From JBKCUK01 sp046318415 (GTDB lineage Bacteria; Pseudomonadota; Alphaproteobacteria; Caedimonadales; Caedimonadaceae): DNA of 64,000 nt. The notes beneath the pieces were generated by a model, which was not told the origin of the DNA, did not search any database, and saw nothing but the letters and a program-made list of their open reading frames with translations. The stretch is from the NCBI GenBank assembly GCA_046318415.1, contig JBKCUK010000010.1, positions 124,001 to 188,000 of the forward strand, given 5' to 3'. Each line of letters starts with the position of its first letter. Position 1 is the stretch's first letter. Made by a program: the position numbers and the translations under genes. Of the stretch, positions 17,652 to 26,535 are shown piece by piece.

Positions 17652-19280
17652 ATGTTAGAGACGATTCGTCAGAACGCTTCCACCTGGTGGTTTCGTGCCA
17701 TTTTATTGGCCATGGCCTTAGCCTTTGCCTTTCTATGGGGTATCAGTGATGTGATTACGCGCGTTTCCGGTGGATCCGGCAACATCGCGACTGTTGGCAG
17801 TCAGCGAATTGCGCTGCAGGATTTTTTAAAGGCCGTGAATCGCGATTTGTTGCAGCTGCAAGCACGCACCGGGCAAGTGATCGACGCTGAACAAGCCAAG
17901 AAAATGGGACTGTATGGGTTGGTCCTCGAGCGCATGGTTAATGAGTCCCTGATGATTCAAGACGCGCAACGCCTTAAAATCCGCGTCACAGATGACAGCG
18001 TGCGCCGCATGGTGACTGAGGACAAAACATTCCAAAATGCCGAGGGGGCTTTTGATAAGCAGCGCTTTGACGCCATTCTCTCGCGCCTTAATTATTCCGA
18101 GGCAACTTTTGTGGATATGCTGCAAAAGGATATGGTGCAGCAACGCCTGACATCCGGATTGACAGCTGGCGTTGTGGTCCCTGCCATGATGACCATGCCC
18201 CTTTATGCCTGGCAGCATGAAAAGCGTTCTGTGGTCGCTGCCATCTATGAGATCAGCGCTCAAAAGCTCTCTGTCATGCCCACCGATGACGAGATCAAAG
18301 CTTTCTTTGAGCAGAATCAAAAAAATTACGAAGCACCTGAATTCCGCACCATCTCTGCACTGGTGATCGACAGCAGTGCCTACCTTCATAAAGTCAGCGT
18401 CACTGAGGAAGATCTGCAGCAAGCGTATGAGACCAGAAAGGATGAGTTTGAGGGCAAGCCCTTCAAGGCCGTGAAAGAGCAACTCCTCACTGAGCTCAGG
18501 AAAAATAAGGCGCTAGAATTCACCCTTGAGCAGAATAGCAAGATCGAAGATGATCTGGCTGCAGGCACCACCCTTGCTGAGGCTGCGAATAAGTATGGTC
18601 TAAAGATCCTTAAACTCACAGGTGTTAACCAAGAGGGCCGCACCGATCCCTACGCCAAAGGGCCTAAATCCACTGAGCCCTCCCCGCTTGAACGCGCCAT
18701 TGCAAAAGAAGGCTTTAACCTGGAAGCTGGCAGCCAAGGCCCCGTCGTTGAAGCAGAACCAGGTTTGTTTTTCATCGCTATGGTTGATGATGTGATGGCA
18801 GCAACCCCCCGCCCCTTTGATGTGGTCAAGGAAGATGTGAAAAAGCAACTGACTCAGCAACGTCAGCGGGAGCAAGCCCTTGCAAGCATTAAGGACATGG
18901 TGGCTGAAGGCAATAAAAAACCAGGACAGTTTGCCACCTTATTCACACAAAAGGGCCTCCAATTAAATCGCTTAAAAATCAGCCGTACAGGTACGATTGC
19001 CCCTAGCACCATGAAGATCTCACAAGAAATGGTGGACCGCCTCTATACACTTCCTCTAGGGACGGCCAGCTACACCCTCAGCCCAGACGGTAAGCAAATC
19101 ATCATCGCTGCCGTTGAGCGTGTGGAGCCAACAGCCATGCAAAACAAAGGCAAAGAACTCTCGCAATTTGCAGAAAACATTCGCCACCTGATGGCGGAGG
19201 ATATTGTGGTGCAGTACGTGAATTATTTACGGCGCAATACCCAGGTTGAAGTCAATCGGGGATTGCTGCAAAAGCTTTAA
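17652..19280 (+). CDS. SurA/PpiD-type periplasmic foldase (peptidyl-prolyl isomerase)
   Basis: 542 aa, membrane-anchored. The N-terminal MLETIRQNASTWWFR followed by one transmembrane helix (about 14-34) is the PpiD signature. A SurA_N-like chaperone domain follows (about 40-200), then a PPIC-like region (about 230-400, with VTEEDLQQAYETRKDEF). It is shorter than the usual 600-640 aa PpiD, and the parvulin core looks degenerate, so it may act mainly as a chaperone for exported proteins. The gene is divergent from tatD and ends at a strong terminator. Confidence 0.88.
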   Translation: MLETIRQNASTWWFRAILLAMALAFAFLWGISDVITRVSGGSGNIATVGSQRIALQDFLKAVNRDLLQLQARTGQVIDAEQAKKMGLYGLVLERMVNESLMIQDAQRLKIRVTDDSVRRMVTEDKTFQNAEGAFDKQRFDAILSRLNYSEATFVDMLQKDMVQQRLTSGLTAGVVVPAMMTMPLYAWQHEKRSVVAAIYEISAQKLSVMPTDDEIKAFFEQNQKNYEAPEFRTISALVIDSSAYLHKVSVTEEDLQQAYETRKDEFEGKPFKAVKEQLLTELRKNKALEFTLEQNSKIEDDLAAGTTLAEAANKYGLKILKLTGVNQEGRTDPYAKGPKSTEPSPLERAIAKEGFNLEAGSQGPVVEAEPGLFFIAMVDDVMAATPRPFDVVKEDVKKQLTQQRQREQALASIKDMVAEGNKKPGQFATLFTQKGLQLNRLKISRTGTIAPSTMKISQEMVDRLYTLPLGTASYTLSPDGKQIIIAAVERVEPTAMQNKGKELSQFAENIRHLMAEDIVVQYVNYLRRNTQVEVNRGLLQKL

Positions 19281-19303
19281 AAATCATCAACTTAAGGATG
19301 TAG

Positions 19304-19347
19304 GAGAACCCTGACAGGCTTTGCTTGGCGTGTCAGGGTTTCTCTTA
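19304..19347 (+). terminator. Rho-independent terminator
   Basis: Arms GAGAACCCTGACA and TGTCAGGGTTTCTC (one bulge) enclose a 14-base loop and are followed by TTATT. It ends the PpiD-like transcript. Confidence 0.75.
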
Positions 19348-19374
19348 TTAAGCTGATAATGACGGAAGAGTTAG

Positions 19375-20121
19375 ATGGGTACCTTTAGACTACAGGCAAT
19401 GCTTGGCGCCGCGACCTTAGCGCTTACCCTTGAACAGGCGGCAGCATCTCTCCAAGAGCTCTATGGGCACCTCACCCCCCACACACCTTCGCCCTTCGTG
19501 CGCGAAAAGATTCAATCCATGACCTCTCCTGACTTTTTGCGCAAAGTGAATGTGGCGGGCGAGGACTATACCTTCATCAGCTTTACAGATGGCTCTCATA
19601 GCGCTGACCTCATGATCCTTATGCCGGACCAAACCGTTAAAACCCTCAATTTAGGTCCCATCACTGCTGTTCTTTCTGCTGATGAGTTTCCCTTCATGAA
19701 GCCGCAACAGGTTTTGGTCGTCTCCTCCACCGGGGGCAGCGGCCAGCATCACGTCTATGGCCTGGTCCTGGACCTAGACGAGAAGAGTGAACCTGTCATG
19801 AGGATTCCGCTGCATGGCTACCTTACTCCCGCAGGCTTAGTGCCTGAACATTTGGAATCCATCGGGGGCACTGCTGCTTTTTCCTACGCAATGACCAAAA
19901 TTGAAAAACAGCAAGGTCAGCTGCGTATTCAAGGGATTTTGCAGCTTAAAACTGAGGGTTTCTCGGCAAGGGAAGTGCAAGACATTCTCAAAGCCCATGA
20001 CCTGCCAGCCGTGGAAATGCCCTATGAAATAAATTTAAAAAATCAGAACACGACTGAAATCAGCTGCGCTGCAGGGTGCAAGCCATGGCTGGATGCTGTG
20101 CTGGCCAACCTATCGAACTAG
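19375..20121 (+). CDS. Exported protein of unknown function (248 aa)
   Basis: No family recognised. A short hydrophobic N-terminus (MGTFRLQAMLGAATLALTL, with an AAA processing-like site) suggests export. The mature region is predicted mixed alpha/beta, with LVVSSTGGSGQHHVYGLVLDLDE around residues 121-143, and only two cysteines, near the C-terminus (SCAAGCKPW), which could form a disulfide. It converges with cdsA, and a terminator separates it from the foldase gene. Confidence 0.65.
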   Translation: MGTFRLQAMLGAATLALTLEQAAASLQELYGHLTPHTPSPFVREKIQSMTSPDFLRKVNVAGEDYTFISFTDGSHSADLMILMPDQTVKTLNLGPITAVLSADEFPFMKPQQVLVVSSTGGSGQHHVYGLVLDLDEKSEPVMRIPLHGYLTPAGLVPEHLESIGGTAAFSYAMTKIEKQQGQLRIQGILQLKTEGFSAREVQDILKAHDLPAVEMPYEINLKNQNTTEISCAAGCKPWLDAVLANLSN

Positions 20122-20158
20122 GTTTTAAATTTTAAAAGGGTGCGTCGGTTCCTATCCG

Positions 20159-20854
20159 CTAGTGAGGACTGGGTGAAATGCTATAATTAAAGATCAACCC
20201 TGCAAATGTGACCATCCCGAAGACACAACCTAAAGCGATCAGGCTGTCCAGCCGGTCGAGGATACCCCCATGGCCAGGGATCAGCTGACCTGAATCTTTC
20301 ACACCTAAGATGCGTTTGGCTTTAGACTCGATAAGGTCACCGATCTGCGCGATGATCGAGGCAGCAAGAGCGATGCTGAACATATAGAGGGCAGGCATGA
20401 AGGTGCTAGGAACGATGATCACGCCAAGAGCCCCCGTAGCCAGCGCGCCGCCAAGGGCTCCTGACCAGGTCTTTCCGGGACTAATACTGGGCGCAAGCTT
20501 CGGCCCCTTCAAAGCGCGCCCCACAAAATAAGCGGCCGTGTCTGTGGTCCATGTCACGGCCAACATGAAACCGAGCAACTTCAAATCCCCTTCTGCAGCG
20601 GACCATAGGCCAAAAAAAGCAAAACAGATGTAGATGTAGCCAACGACAGCCAGGCGAAAATAATTCGATTTTGCGGCTGTTTTCCCGGCATTCAGCATGG
20701 TGTGCCACTCCCGAAGGCTCAAAATCCACGCAACGCCCACAAGCACTTGGGGCACCGGTTGAGGCGCAACAAAAAACCCCGCCAGCACCAGGGGTACAAG
20801 GACAAGTGCACTAAGGATGCGCTTACGAAGCTCGTTGGAAACTGGGGCCCACAT
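20159..20854 (-). CDS. cdsA: Phosphatidate cytidylyltransferase
   Basis: 231-aa integral membrane enzyme that makes CDP-diacylglycerol from phosphatidic acid and CTP, the entry to phospholipid synthesis. Several hydrophobic helices are followed by the family signature SKAKRILGVKDSGQ-LIPGHGGILDRLD near residues 175-201. It is shorter than E. coli CdsA (285 aa) but similar to alphaproteobacterial forms. It overlaps uppS by 32 bp and is the last gene of the operon. The usual downstream dxr-rseP-bamA genes are missing. Confidence 0.95.
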   Translation of the reverse strand: MWAPVSNELRKRILSALVLVPLVLAGFFVAPQPVPQVLVGVAWILSLREWHTMLNAGKTAAKSNYFRLAVVGYIYICFAFFGLWSAAEGDLKLLGFMLAVTWTTDTAAYFVGRALKGPKLAPSISPGKTWSGALGGALATGALGVIIVPSTFMPALYMFSIALAASIIAQIGDLIESKAKRILGVKDSGQLIPGHGGILDRLDSLIALGCVFGMVTFAGLIFNYSISPSPH

Positions 20855-21560
20855 CGCCGAATTTTCTTTCTATGCCTTGATAAATACGAATGGCTTCTTC
20901 TAAATGCACGCGATCGAAATCTGGCCAATAAATGGGTAAGAAGACCATTTCTGCGTAGGCTAACTGCCACAGCAAAAAGTTACTAATCCGCGACAACCCA
21001 CTGGTGCGGATCAAGAGATCTGGATCGGGTTGTCCTGCTGAAAATAGGTGACTTGCAAATTCTTCTTGGGTGATGTCTTGCACACTTAAGTCACCTTTTT
21101 GCACCTTTTCCGCCAGCTGGCGGGCGGCGCGCACGATTTCATCGCGGCCACCATAATTAAAGGCGATGTTTAAGTGCAGCCGTGTATTCTGGGCCGTAAG
21201 GTCAATGGCATTCTGTATGGCACGGGAAATACTATCGGGGACTTTTTCCGTCAAAGTCCCAAAAATTCGAATACGCACCCCCTGCTGATGAAGTTTTTTG
21301 AGGTTTTTTTCTAAGCTTAAGGTTAGTAAGTGCATAATGCCCTGCACTTCTGTCATGGGGCGGCGCCAGTTTTCAGTGGAAAACGCGTAAACAGTCAGGT
21401 GCTTAATCTCAAGATCGACACACGCTTGAACAGCGCGCTCAAGGGCACCCACCCCGCGACGGTGCCCCTCAAGGCGTGGCAGACCCTTGGACTTTGCCCA
21501 ACGGCCGTTACCGTCCATAATAATCGCAACATGTTGCGGGGTGGCTAGTTCAGTACTCAC
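20823..21560 (-). CDS. uppS: Undecaprenyl diphosphate synthase (di-trans,poly-cis-decaprenylcistransferase)
   Basis: 245-aa cytoplasmic cis-prenyltransferase that condenses isopentenyl diphosphate with farnesyl diphosphate to build the C55 carrier lipid for peptidoglycan and polysaccharide. The N-terminal IIMDGNGRWA motif, HRRG, YAFSTENW, FNYGGRDEI and the C-terminal DLLIRTSGLSRISNFLLWQ are all present. It starts with GTG. It lies between frr and cdsA in the standard translation/lipid operon. Confidence 0.97.
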   Translation of the reverse strand: MSTELATPQHVAIIMDGNGRWAKSKGLPRLEGHRRGVGALERAVQACVDLEIKHLTVYAFSTENWRRPMTEVQGIMHLLTLSLEKNLKKLHQQGVRIRIFGTLTEKVPDSISRAIQNAIDLTAQNTRLHLNIAFNYGGRDEIVRAARQLAEKVQKGDLSVQDITQEEFASHLFSAGQPDPDLLIRTSGLSRISNFLLWQLAYAEMVFLPIYWPDFDRVHLEEAIRIYQGIERKFGDVGPSFQRAS

Positions 21561-21587
21561 GATTCTTGATGACTTTCATGCATGGCT

Positions 21588-22142
21588 TTACACCTGCATA
21601 ATATCTTTCTCTTTCGCAGTCAAATGTTGATCAATTTTGGCAATAAAATCGTCTGTGTGTTTTTGGATTTCGTCACCGAGGCGATGCATATCATCCTCGG
21701 AAATCTCGCTGTCGGACTTTTGTTTTTTAACGGCTTCCATGGCATCGCGACGCACGTTTCGGACGGCGATTTTAGCTTGTTCCGCATACTTGGCCGCAAC
21801 TTTACACAGCTCTTGACGGCGCTCTTGGCTAAGGGGCGGCATGGGGATGCGAATCAGTTGACCATCAACAACGGGATTCAAACCAAGGCCCGCTTCCAGA
21901 ATGGCTTTTTCAACGGCCTTTACCATAGCCTTATCCCATACCTGAACGCTCAGCATGCGTGCTTCAGGTGCGCTCACCGTGCCCAGCTGAGACAAGGGCA
22001 TTTTTTGCCCATACGCTTCAGGCATGACTTGGTCCAGCAGCGATGTACTGGCGCGGCCCGTGCGGAGACCACTGAACTCCTTAGCCAAAGCATCCAGCGC
22101 AGAGTTCATGCGCTTTTTCATATCGTCCATATTAAATGACAT
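21588..22142 (-). CDS. frr: Ribosome recycling factor
   Basis: 184 aa. It frees ribosomes from mRNA after termination, together with EF-G. The sequence covers the L-shaped three-helix bundle with GLRTGRAS near residues 25-32, the PLSQLGTV strand, and the IPMPPLSQERRQEL and VRNVRRDAME helical motifs. The length equals the family norm. A strong GGGGAGAG ribosome site precedes the ATG. It lies between pyrH and uppS. Confidence 0.98.
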   Translation of the reverse strand: MSFNMDDMKKRMNSALDALAKEFSGLRTGRASTSLLDQVMPEAYGQKMPLSQLGTVSAPEARMLSVQVWDKAMVKAVEKAILEAGLGLNPVVDGQLIRIPMPPLSQERRQELCKVAAKYAEQAKIAVRNVRRDAMEAVKKQKSDSEISEDDMHRLGDEIQKHTDDFIAKIDQHLTAKEKDIMQV

Positions 22143-22160
22143 GGGTTATCTCTCCCCGAT

Positions 22161-22925
22161 CTAATTCGTTAAAATCGGCTTGCCATGATGGATCGTGGTG
22201 AAATGCCCCACCCCCGTCACAGCGTCCACAAAGCCATTCGTTTCATGAATGGAAAAAACACGCATGGGCAGATTATTATCGCGCGCAAGGGCGATGGCGG
22301 CCATATCCATCACGCGCAGGTTGCCCGAGAGAATATCAAGATAACTGAGTTGTTCATAACGTTTGGCGCTTGGATTTTTGATGGGATCATCTGAATAAAC
22401 CCCATCCACCTTGGTGCCCTTTAAAAACAGATCGCAGTCCATTTCGTTGGCCCGCAGCACCGCCGCTGTATCCGTTGTAAAATAAGGATTGCCTGTGCCA
22501 GCGGCAAAGATGACCACACGACCTTTTTCCAGGTGATGGATGGCGCGTCGGCGGATATAAGGCTCGCAGACCATATCCATGGGAATCGCCGATTGAACAC
22601 GTGCTTCGACCCCAATATTTTCAAGGCTACTTTGCAAGGCAAGAGCATTCATGACCGTGGCCAGCATGCCCATGTAATCGGATGTGGTGCGGTTGAGACC
22701 GTGCTCGGCGCCATCAATGCCTCGGAAGATGTTGCCAGCACCAACCACCATGCAGACTTGAACACCTTTATCAAGAACCTGATGCACTTCACGGGCAACG
22801 CGGTTCAGCATCTCGGGTTCGATTCCAAAGGTTTGGCGACCCATGAGGGATTCGCCGGAAAGTTTAAGCAAGACACGCCTGGGCAGTCGCTCGAGACGGG
22901 CTTCGGCTTCAGACGTGCTTGCCAT
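22161..22925 (-). CDS. pyrH: UMP kinase
   Basis: 254-aa amino-acid-kinase-fold UMP kinase, producing UDP from UMP and ATP. Diagnostic segments are LLKLSGESLMG, VVGAGNIFRG, TSDYMGMLATVMNALA, the FAAGTGNPYFTTDTAA loop and the LKGTKVDGVYSDDP segment. The N-terminus carries a short alphaproteobacterial extension (MASTSEAEARLERLP). It sits 12 bp after tsf in the operon. Confidence 0.97.
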   Translation of the reverse strand: MASTSEAEARLERLPRRVLLKLSGESLMGRQTFGIEPEMLNRVAREVHQVLDKGVQVCMVVGAGNIFRGIDGAEHGLNRTTSDYMGMLATVMNALALQSSLENIGVEARVQSAIPMDMVCEPYIRRRAIHHLEKGRVVIFAAGTGNPYFTTDTAAVLRANEMDCDLFLKGTKVDGVYSDDPIKNPSAKRYEQLSYLDILSGNLRVMDMAAIALARDNNLPMRVFSIHETNGFVDAVTGVGHFTTIHHGKPILTN

Positions 22926-22937
22926 ATAAACGTTCCT

Positions 22938-23858
22938 TTACTTTGCCAGTTGTTCAGCAACCTCGGCGGCGAAGTCTTTCTCTTCTTTCTCAATGCCGTC
23001 ACCAACCTTGCACAGAACAAAACCAGCAAGCTTGATGGCAGAGCCCAGCTCTTTACCAGCATCTTCAACAACTTGAGAAACCTTACGCTTGGTATCATCC
23101 AAGAGGAACAGCTGCTCACTTAACACCACTTCCTCGAAGAACTTGCGGACGCGGCCTTCGACCATCTTCTCGGCAAACTCAGCGGGCTTGCCCGAAGCAA
23201 TGGCTTGCTCTTTAAAAATGCTGCGCTCACGCTCAACCAAAGCTGGGTCAACATCGGCAATATTCAGAGCAATCGGGTTTGCAGCAGCAGCATGCATGGC
23301 AATGCGCTTGGCAAGCTCTGCCAGCTTCGCCTTGTCAGCGCTGGACTCGAGACCGACCAACACGCCAATGCGACCAAGACCGCCACCAATGGCATTGTGA
23401 ACATAAGCAGCCACTACACCGTCAGAAACGCTGACGCGGAAGTTGCGGCGCAGGTTCATGTTCTCACCGATGACTGAAACCAGCTCAGTAATTTCTTCTT
23501 CAGCCGTCTTACCAGAAGGCATTTTAGCAGCCTTCAAGGCATCAATGCTACCCTCAATACCAAGGGCCAACTGGGTCACGTTACGGACATAGTCTTGGAA
23601 CTTGTCGTTGCGTGCCACAAAGTCCGTCTCGGCATTCACTTCAACAACTGCACCAACGGTGCCGTTGGCAACCACACCCACCAAACCTTCAGCGGCAGTG
23701 CGTGTCGCCTTCTTTGCTGCAGCAGCAAGACCCTTCTTGCGCAGCCAATCAACGGCGGCTTCCATGTCGCCATTGTTCTCGGCCAGCGCTTTTTTACAAT
23801 CCATCATGCCGGCGCCAGTGCGCTCGCGCAGTTCTTTTACATCAGATGCAGAAATCAT
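22938..23858 (-). CDS. tsf: Elongation factor Ts
   Basis: 306-aa nucleotide exchange factor for EF-Tu. The N-terminal UBA-like domain has LRERTGAGMMDCKKAL, followed by the EF-Tu-contacting TDFVARN motif near residue 80 and the two core repeats. The length matches alphaproteobacterial EF-Ts. It follows rpsB by 35 bp and is certainly co-transcribed. Confidence 0.98.
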   Translation of the reverse strand: MISASDVKELRERTGAGMMDCKKALAENNGDMEAAVDWLRKKGLAAAAKKATRTAAEGLVGVVANGTVGAVVEVNAETDFVARNDKFQDYVRNVTQLALGIEGSIDALKAAKMPSGKTAEEEITELVSVIGENMNLRRNFRVSVSDGVVAAYVHNAIGGGLGRIGVLVGLESSADKAKLAELAKRIAMHAAAANPIALNIADVDPALVERERSIFKEQAIASGKPAEFAEKMVEGRVRKFFEEVVLSEQLFLLDDTKRKVSQVVEDAGKELGSAIKLAGFVLCKVGDGIEKEEKDFAAEVAEQLAK

Positions 23859-23893
23859 TATTGTCTCTCTTTTCCACTCGATTGATCGTTAAA

Positions 23894-24676
23894 TTACTCA
23901 GCAGCAGCAACTTCAGCTTCAGCTTCGGCGACTTCGAATTCTGCTGGAACGGTCTCTGAGCGACCCACGTCCACACCCGCTTTACGCATCTGGTTTTGCA
24001 ATCCCTCAAGAACAGCACCTGAGAACAGACGGGCGTAAAGCTCGATAGAGCGGATGGCATCGTCGTTGCCTGGAACTGGATAATCCACATCATCAGGGTT
24101 GCAGTTAGAGTCCAAAATGGCAATCACAGGGATACCCAGATTGCGCGCCTCTTGAATGGCGATGCGCTCTTTGATGGCGTCGAAAATCACGATGATGCTA
24201 GGAAGGCCAGCCATCTCTTTAATACCACCCAAAGTCATTTCCAGCTTTTCGCACTCGCGGCGCAAGCTCAAAATTTCTTTCTTGGTCAAGCCATCTTGTT
24301 GCTCTTCGATGAATTTCTCCAGCTCTTTCAAGCGGCTGATGGATTGGGATACGGTTTTCCAGTTGGTGAGCATACCACCCAACCAACGGTGGTTCACATA
24401 GTATTGACCACAACGCTTCGCGGCCTCGGCAACTGGGTCTGCAGCTTGGCGCTTGGTACCGACAAACAGAACACGCCCGCCACTTGCGGCCACGTCCTTG
24501 ATGGCGGTCAGCGCCTGACGCAATAACGGAGCAGTCTTATCCAGATTGATAATATGAACACCATTGCGTACACCAAAGATGTAATCGCGCATCTTGGGGT
24601 TCCAGCGGCGTGGATGGTGACCAAAGTGAACGCCAGCGTGCAATAAGTCACGCATGGAAAAATTAATAACTGACAT
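23894..24676 (-). CDS. rpsB: 30S ribosomal protein S2
   Basis: 260 aa from the ATG at 24676, which gives the family-standard N-terminus (SMRDLLHAGVHFGHHPRRWNP) and has a clear AAAGGAT ribosome site. An in-frame extension up to 24832 is not needed and would be part of the leader. Signature segments include IFGVRNGVHIINLDKT and LGIPVIAILDSNCNPD. The C-terminal tail is rich in Ala and Glu (VAEAEAEVAAAE), as in other alphaproteobacteria. It is first gene of the rpsB-tsf-pyrH-frr-uppS-cdsA operon. Confidence 0.98.
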   Translation of the reverse strand: MSVINFSMRDLLHAGVHFGHHPRRWNPKMRDYIFGVRNGVHIINLDKTAPLLRQALTAIKDVAASGGRVLFVGTKRQAADPVAEAAKRCGQYYVNHRWLGGMLTNWKTVSQSISRLKELEKFIEEQQDGLTKKEILSLRRECEKLEMTLGGIKEMAGLPSIIVIFDAIKERIAIQEARNLGIPVIAILDSNCNPDDVDYPVPGNDDAIRSIELYARLFSGAVLEGLQNQMRKAGVDVGRSETVPAEFEVAEAEAEVAAAE

Positions 24677-24872
24677 CTTCTTTATCCTTTTCCGGTTTGT
24701 CCTCCGCAGATGGGAGCGCACCTGGCGCACCGGAGCGACCAGCACCATGCTTGGCCGCATTTCTGCGTGTGTGATACTGCAGTGTCTAACATTACTTCGT
24801 ACCTGATTGCAAGCCCTGACAGACTCAGGCAATCTAAGAAAAAGTAATCAACGATCGGCGAAGGCGACATAG

Positions 24873-26393
24873 ATGTTTTTCGTACGCGTGCTTATGGTCC
24901 TCAGTGTTTTCAGCTGTAGTCCCCTTTTGGCAGAGGCAAGCTCCAGCACTGACAGCCCCATTCAAACCCTCAAAGGCGGTTGGTACGCGTGGGAGCCATA
25001 CCAATATCTTGAGTACACCTCGGGCCAGCCCCAGCTGGAGGGTCTGGACATTGATCTCCAGCGCGGAATCGCCGCCCTTGCCGGCGTGAATATTGAATTT
25101 GAGGAGGTGTCCTGGGACAAACATACCGAAGAAATTAAATCGGGAGTGCGTCAAATTGCGGCCGGCGCAACTCTAACGCCTGAGCGTGAGGTGTTTGCCT
25201 ACTTTACCATTCCCTATCGCCGCGAAACCAATGGCCTCTACACCTTTAAAGGCCGTGAAAAGATTATCCCACGGCTACCCTTAAGCCTGTTTTTCACGGA
25301 CCTGAGGGAGAAGCGCGCACGCCTTGGGGTGATTCGGGGATTTCGCTATGTTTCAGCCGAACTCAATGACTTTATCGATGATCCAGCCAACAAAGATCTC
25401 ATTGTTCCCTTCAAGACCGTCTTCGATATGCTCAATGCCCTCTCAACGGGGCAAATTGATGTGGCCGCCAGTGACCGACTGACGGCTGTGACGCTTGCGT
25501 GGCGCATGGGGAATCGTGATCGTTTGTTTGAGGTGGTCATTGGCTCGGTCCCGGTTCACATCATGCTTTCAAAAAAAAGCACAACGCCGGAAATGCTTGA
25601 GAAAATGAATGCGGCGATTGAGAAATTTCGCGCCTCCGGCGACTATGGACACATCGTGCGCACTTATGCGTTCCCCATCCTGATGATGCAAACCATCGAT
25701 CGTCCCTGGTTTCTCGCCATTGATATTTTGGGGACCATCGCCTTTGCCATCTCAGGTTTGTTCATCGCCTGGCGAGAGCGCGCAACCCTTTTCACCACAT
25801 TTGTCTACGCCAGCCTTCCAGCGATTGGCGGCGGTGTCATCCGCGATCTCGTGGTGAACCGCGTTCCCCTAGGCGCCATTCGCAGCCCCATCTACATGTT
25901 CTGCATTCTTGCAACGGTCCTGATCGGTGCCCTGGTGTTTAAGTGGCTGCAACGCTATCCAGCCGCCCAAAAACGCCAGCGTCAACGCCAGGTCTTGGAG
26001 CGCTGGGTGCAATTCTTTGATGCCCTCGGTCTGGGCGCCTTTTCAGTGATCGGCGTCAACGTGGCCGTGTCGGCAAAGCTGAATCCCTTATGGCTGTGGG
26101 CGCCCATCATGGCGGTGCTGACCGGCACAGGGGGCGGCATTATCCGCGATCTGATGACCAAGGACCGCCACATCAGCGCTTTTAGCGGTGAGCTCTACGC
26201 CGAAATCGCCATTGCCTGGGGTGCTTTTTTGGGTATCTTTTTAATGTTTCAGCAAGATCGCCTCAATCCCGATGAGATTCTGGTCGCGGTCATCCTGACC
26301 ATGGCCGGTGTGGTGCTGACCCGCCTTGCATCCCTATCGTTTCACCTGAAGAGCTTTAGCTTTGCACAACAAAATAAGGCAACAAAAGATTAA
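24873..26393 (+). CDS. Substrate-binding-domain/TRIC channel fusion protein
   Basis: 506 aa combining two modules. Residues 1-22 are a signal peptide. Residues 35-270 form a type-3 periplasmic solute-binding domain (amino-acid-receptor-like: GGWYAWEPYQY, GLDIDLQRGIAAL, ATLTPEREVFAYFTIPY). Residues about 280-490 form a trimeric intracellular cation (TRIC/UPF0126) channel with two repeats, each with a glycine-rich GGGxIRDL motif (IGGGVIRDLV, TGGGIIRDLM). The arrangement suggests a ligand-gated potassium or cation channel, with the binding domain in the periplasm. It is divergent from rpsB. The ligand is unknown. Confidence 0.9.
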   Translation: MFFVRVLMVLSVFSCSPLLAEASSSTDSPIQTLKGGWYAWEPYQYLEYTSGQPQLEGLDIDLQRGIAALAGVNIEFEEVSWDKHTEEIKSGVRQIAAGATLTPEREVFAYFTIPYRRETNGLYTFKGREKIIPRLPLSLFFTDLREKRARLGVIRGFRYVSAELNDFIDDPANKDLIVPFKTVFDMLNALSTGQIDVAASDRLTAVTLAWRMGNRDRLFEVVIGSVPVHIMLSKKSTTPEMLEKMNAAIEKFRASGDYGHIVRTYAFPILMMQTIDRPWFLAIDILGTIAFAISGLFIAWRERATLFTTFVYASLPAIGGGVIRDLVVNRVPLGAIRSPIYMFCILATVLIGALVFKWLQRYPAAQKRQRQRQVLERWVQFFDALGLGAFSVIGVNVAVSAKLNPLWLWAPIMAVLTGTGGGIIRDLMTKDRHISAFSGELYAEIAIAWGAFLGIFLMFQQDRLNPDEILVAVILTMAGVVLTRLASLSFHLKSFSFAQQNKATKD

Positions 26394-26439
26394 CCCCCTC
26401 CCCCGCATCCCTGCTAGCGCAAGGATGTTAGAGAGGGGG
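26394..26439 (+). terminator. Stem-loop after SBP-TRIC gene
   Basis: CCCCCTC and GAGGGGG arms with an inner GCATCC/GGATGT pair form a strong hairpin directly after the stop codon. No T-run follows, so termination is possible but unproven. Confidence 0.4.
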
Positions 26440-26535
26440 CCGCGGACTTAAGCTTGAGAGAACTTAGCCCTAATCCTCGTCACTGAATGTGTCATCACCA
26501 GAAGTTGATGAATCATCGTCGGTGCTGTGATCATC

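Noticed and set aside
23894..24832. Longer S2 protein starting at 24832
   Set aside because: The extension lies in the leader and has no family support; the ATG at 24676 has a proper ribosome site.
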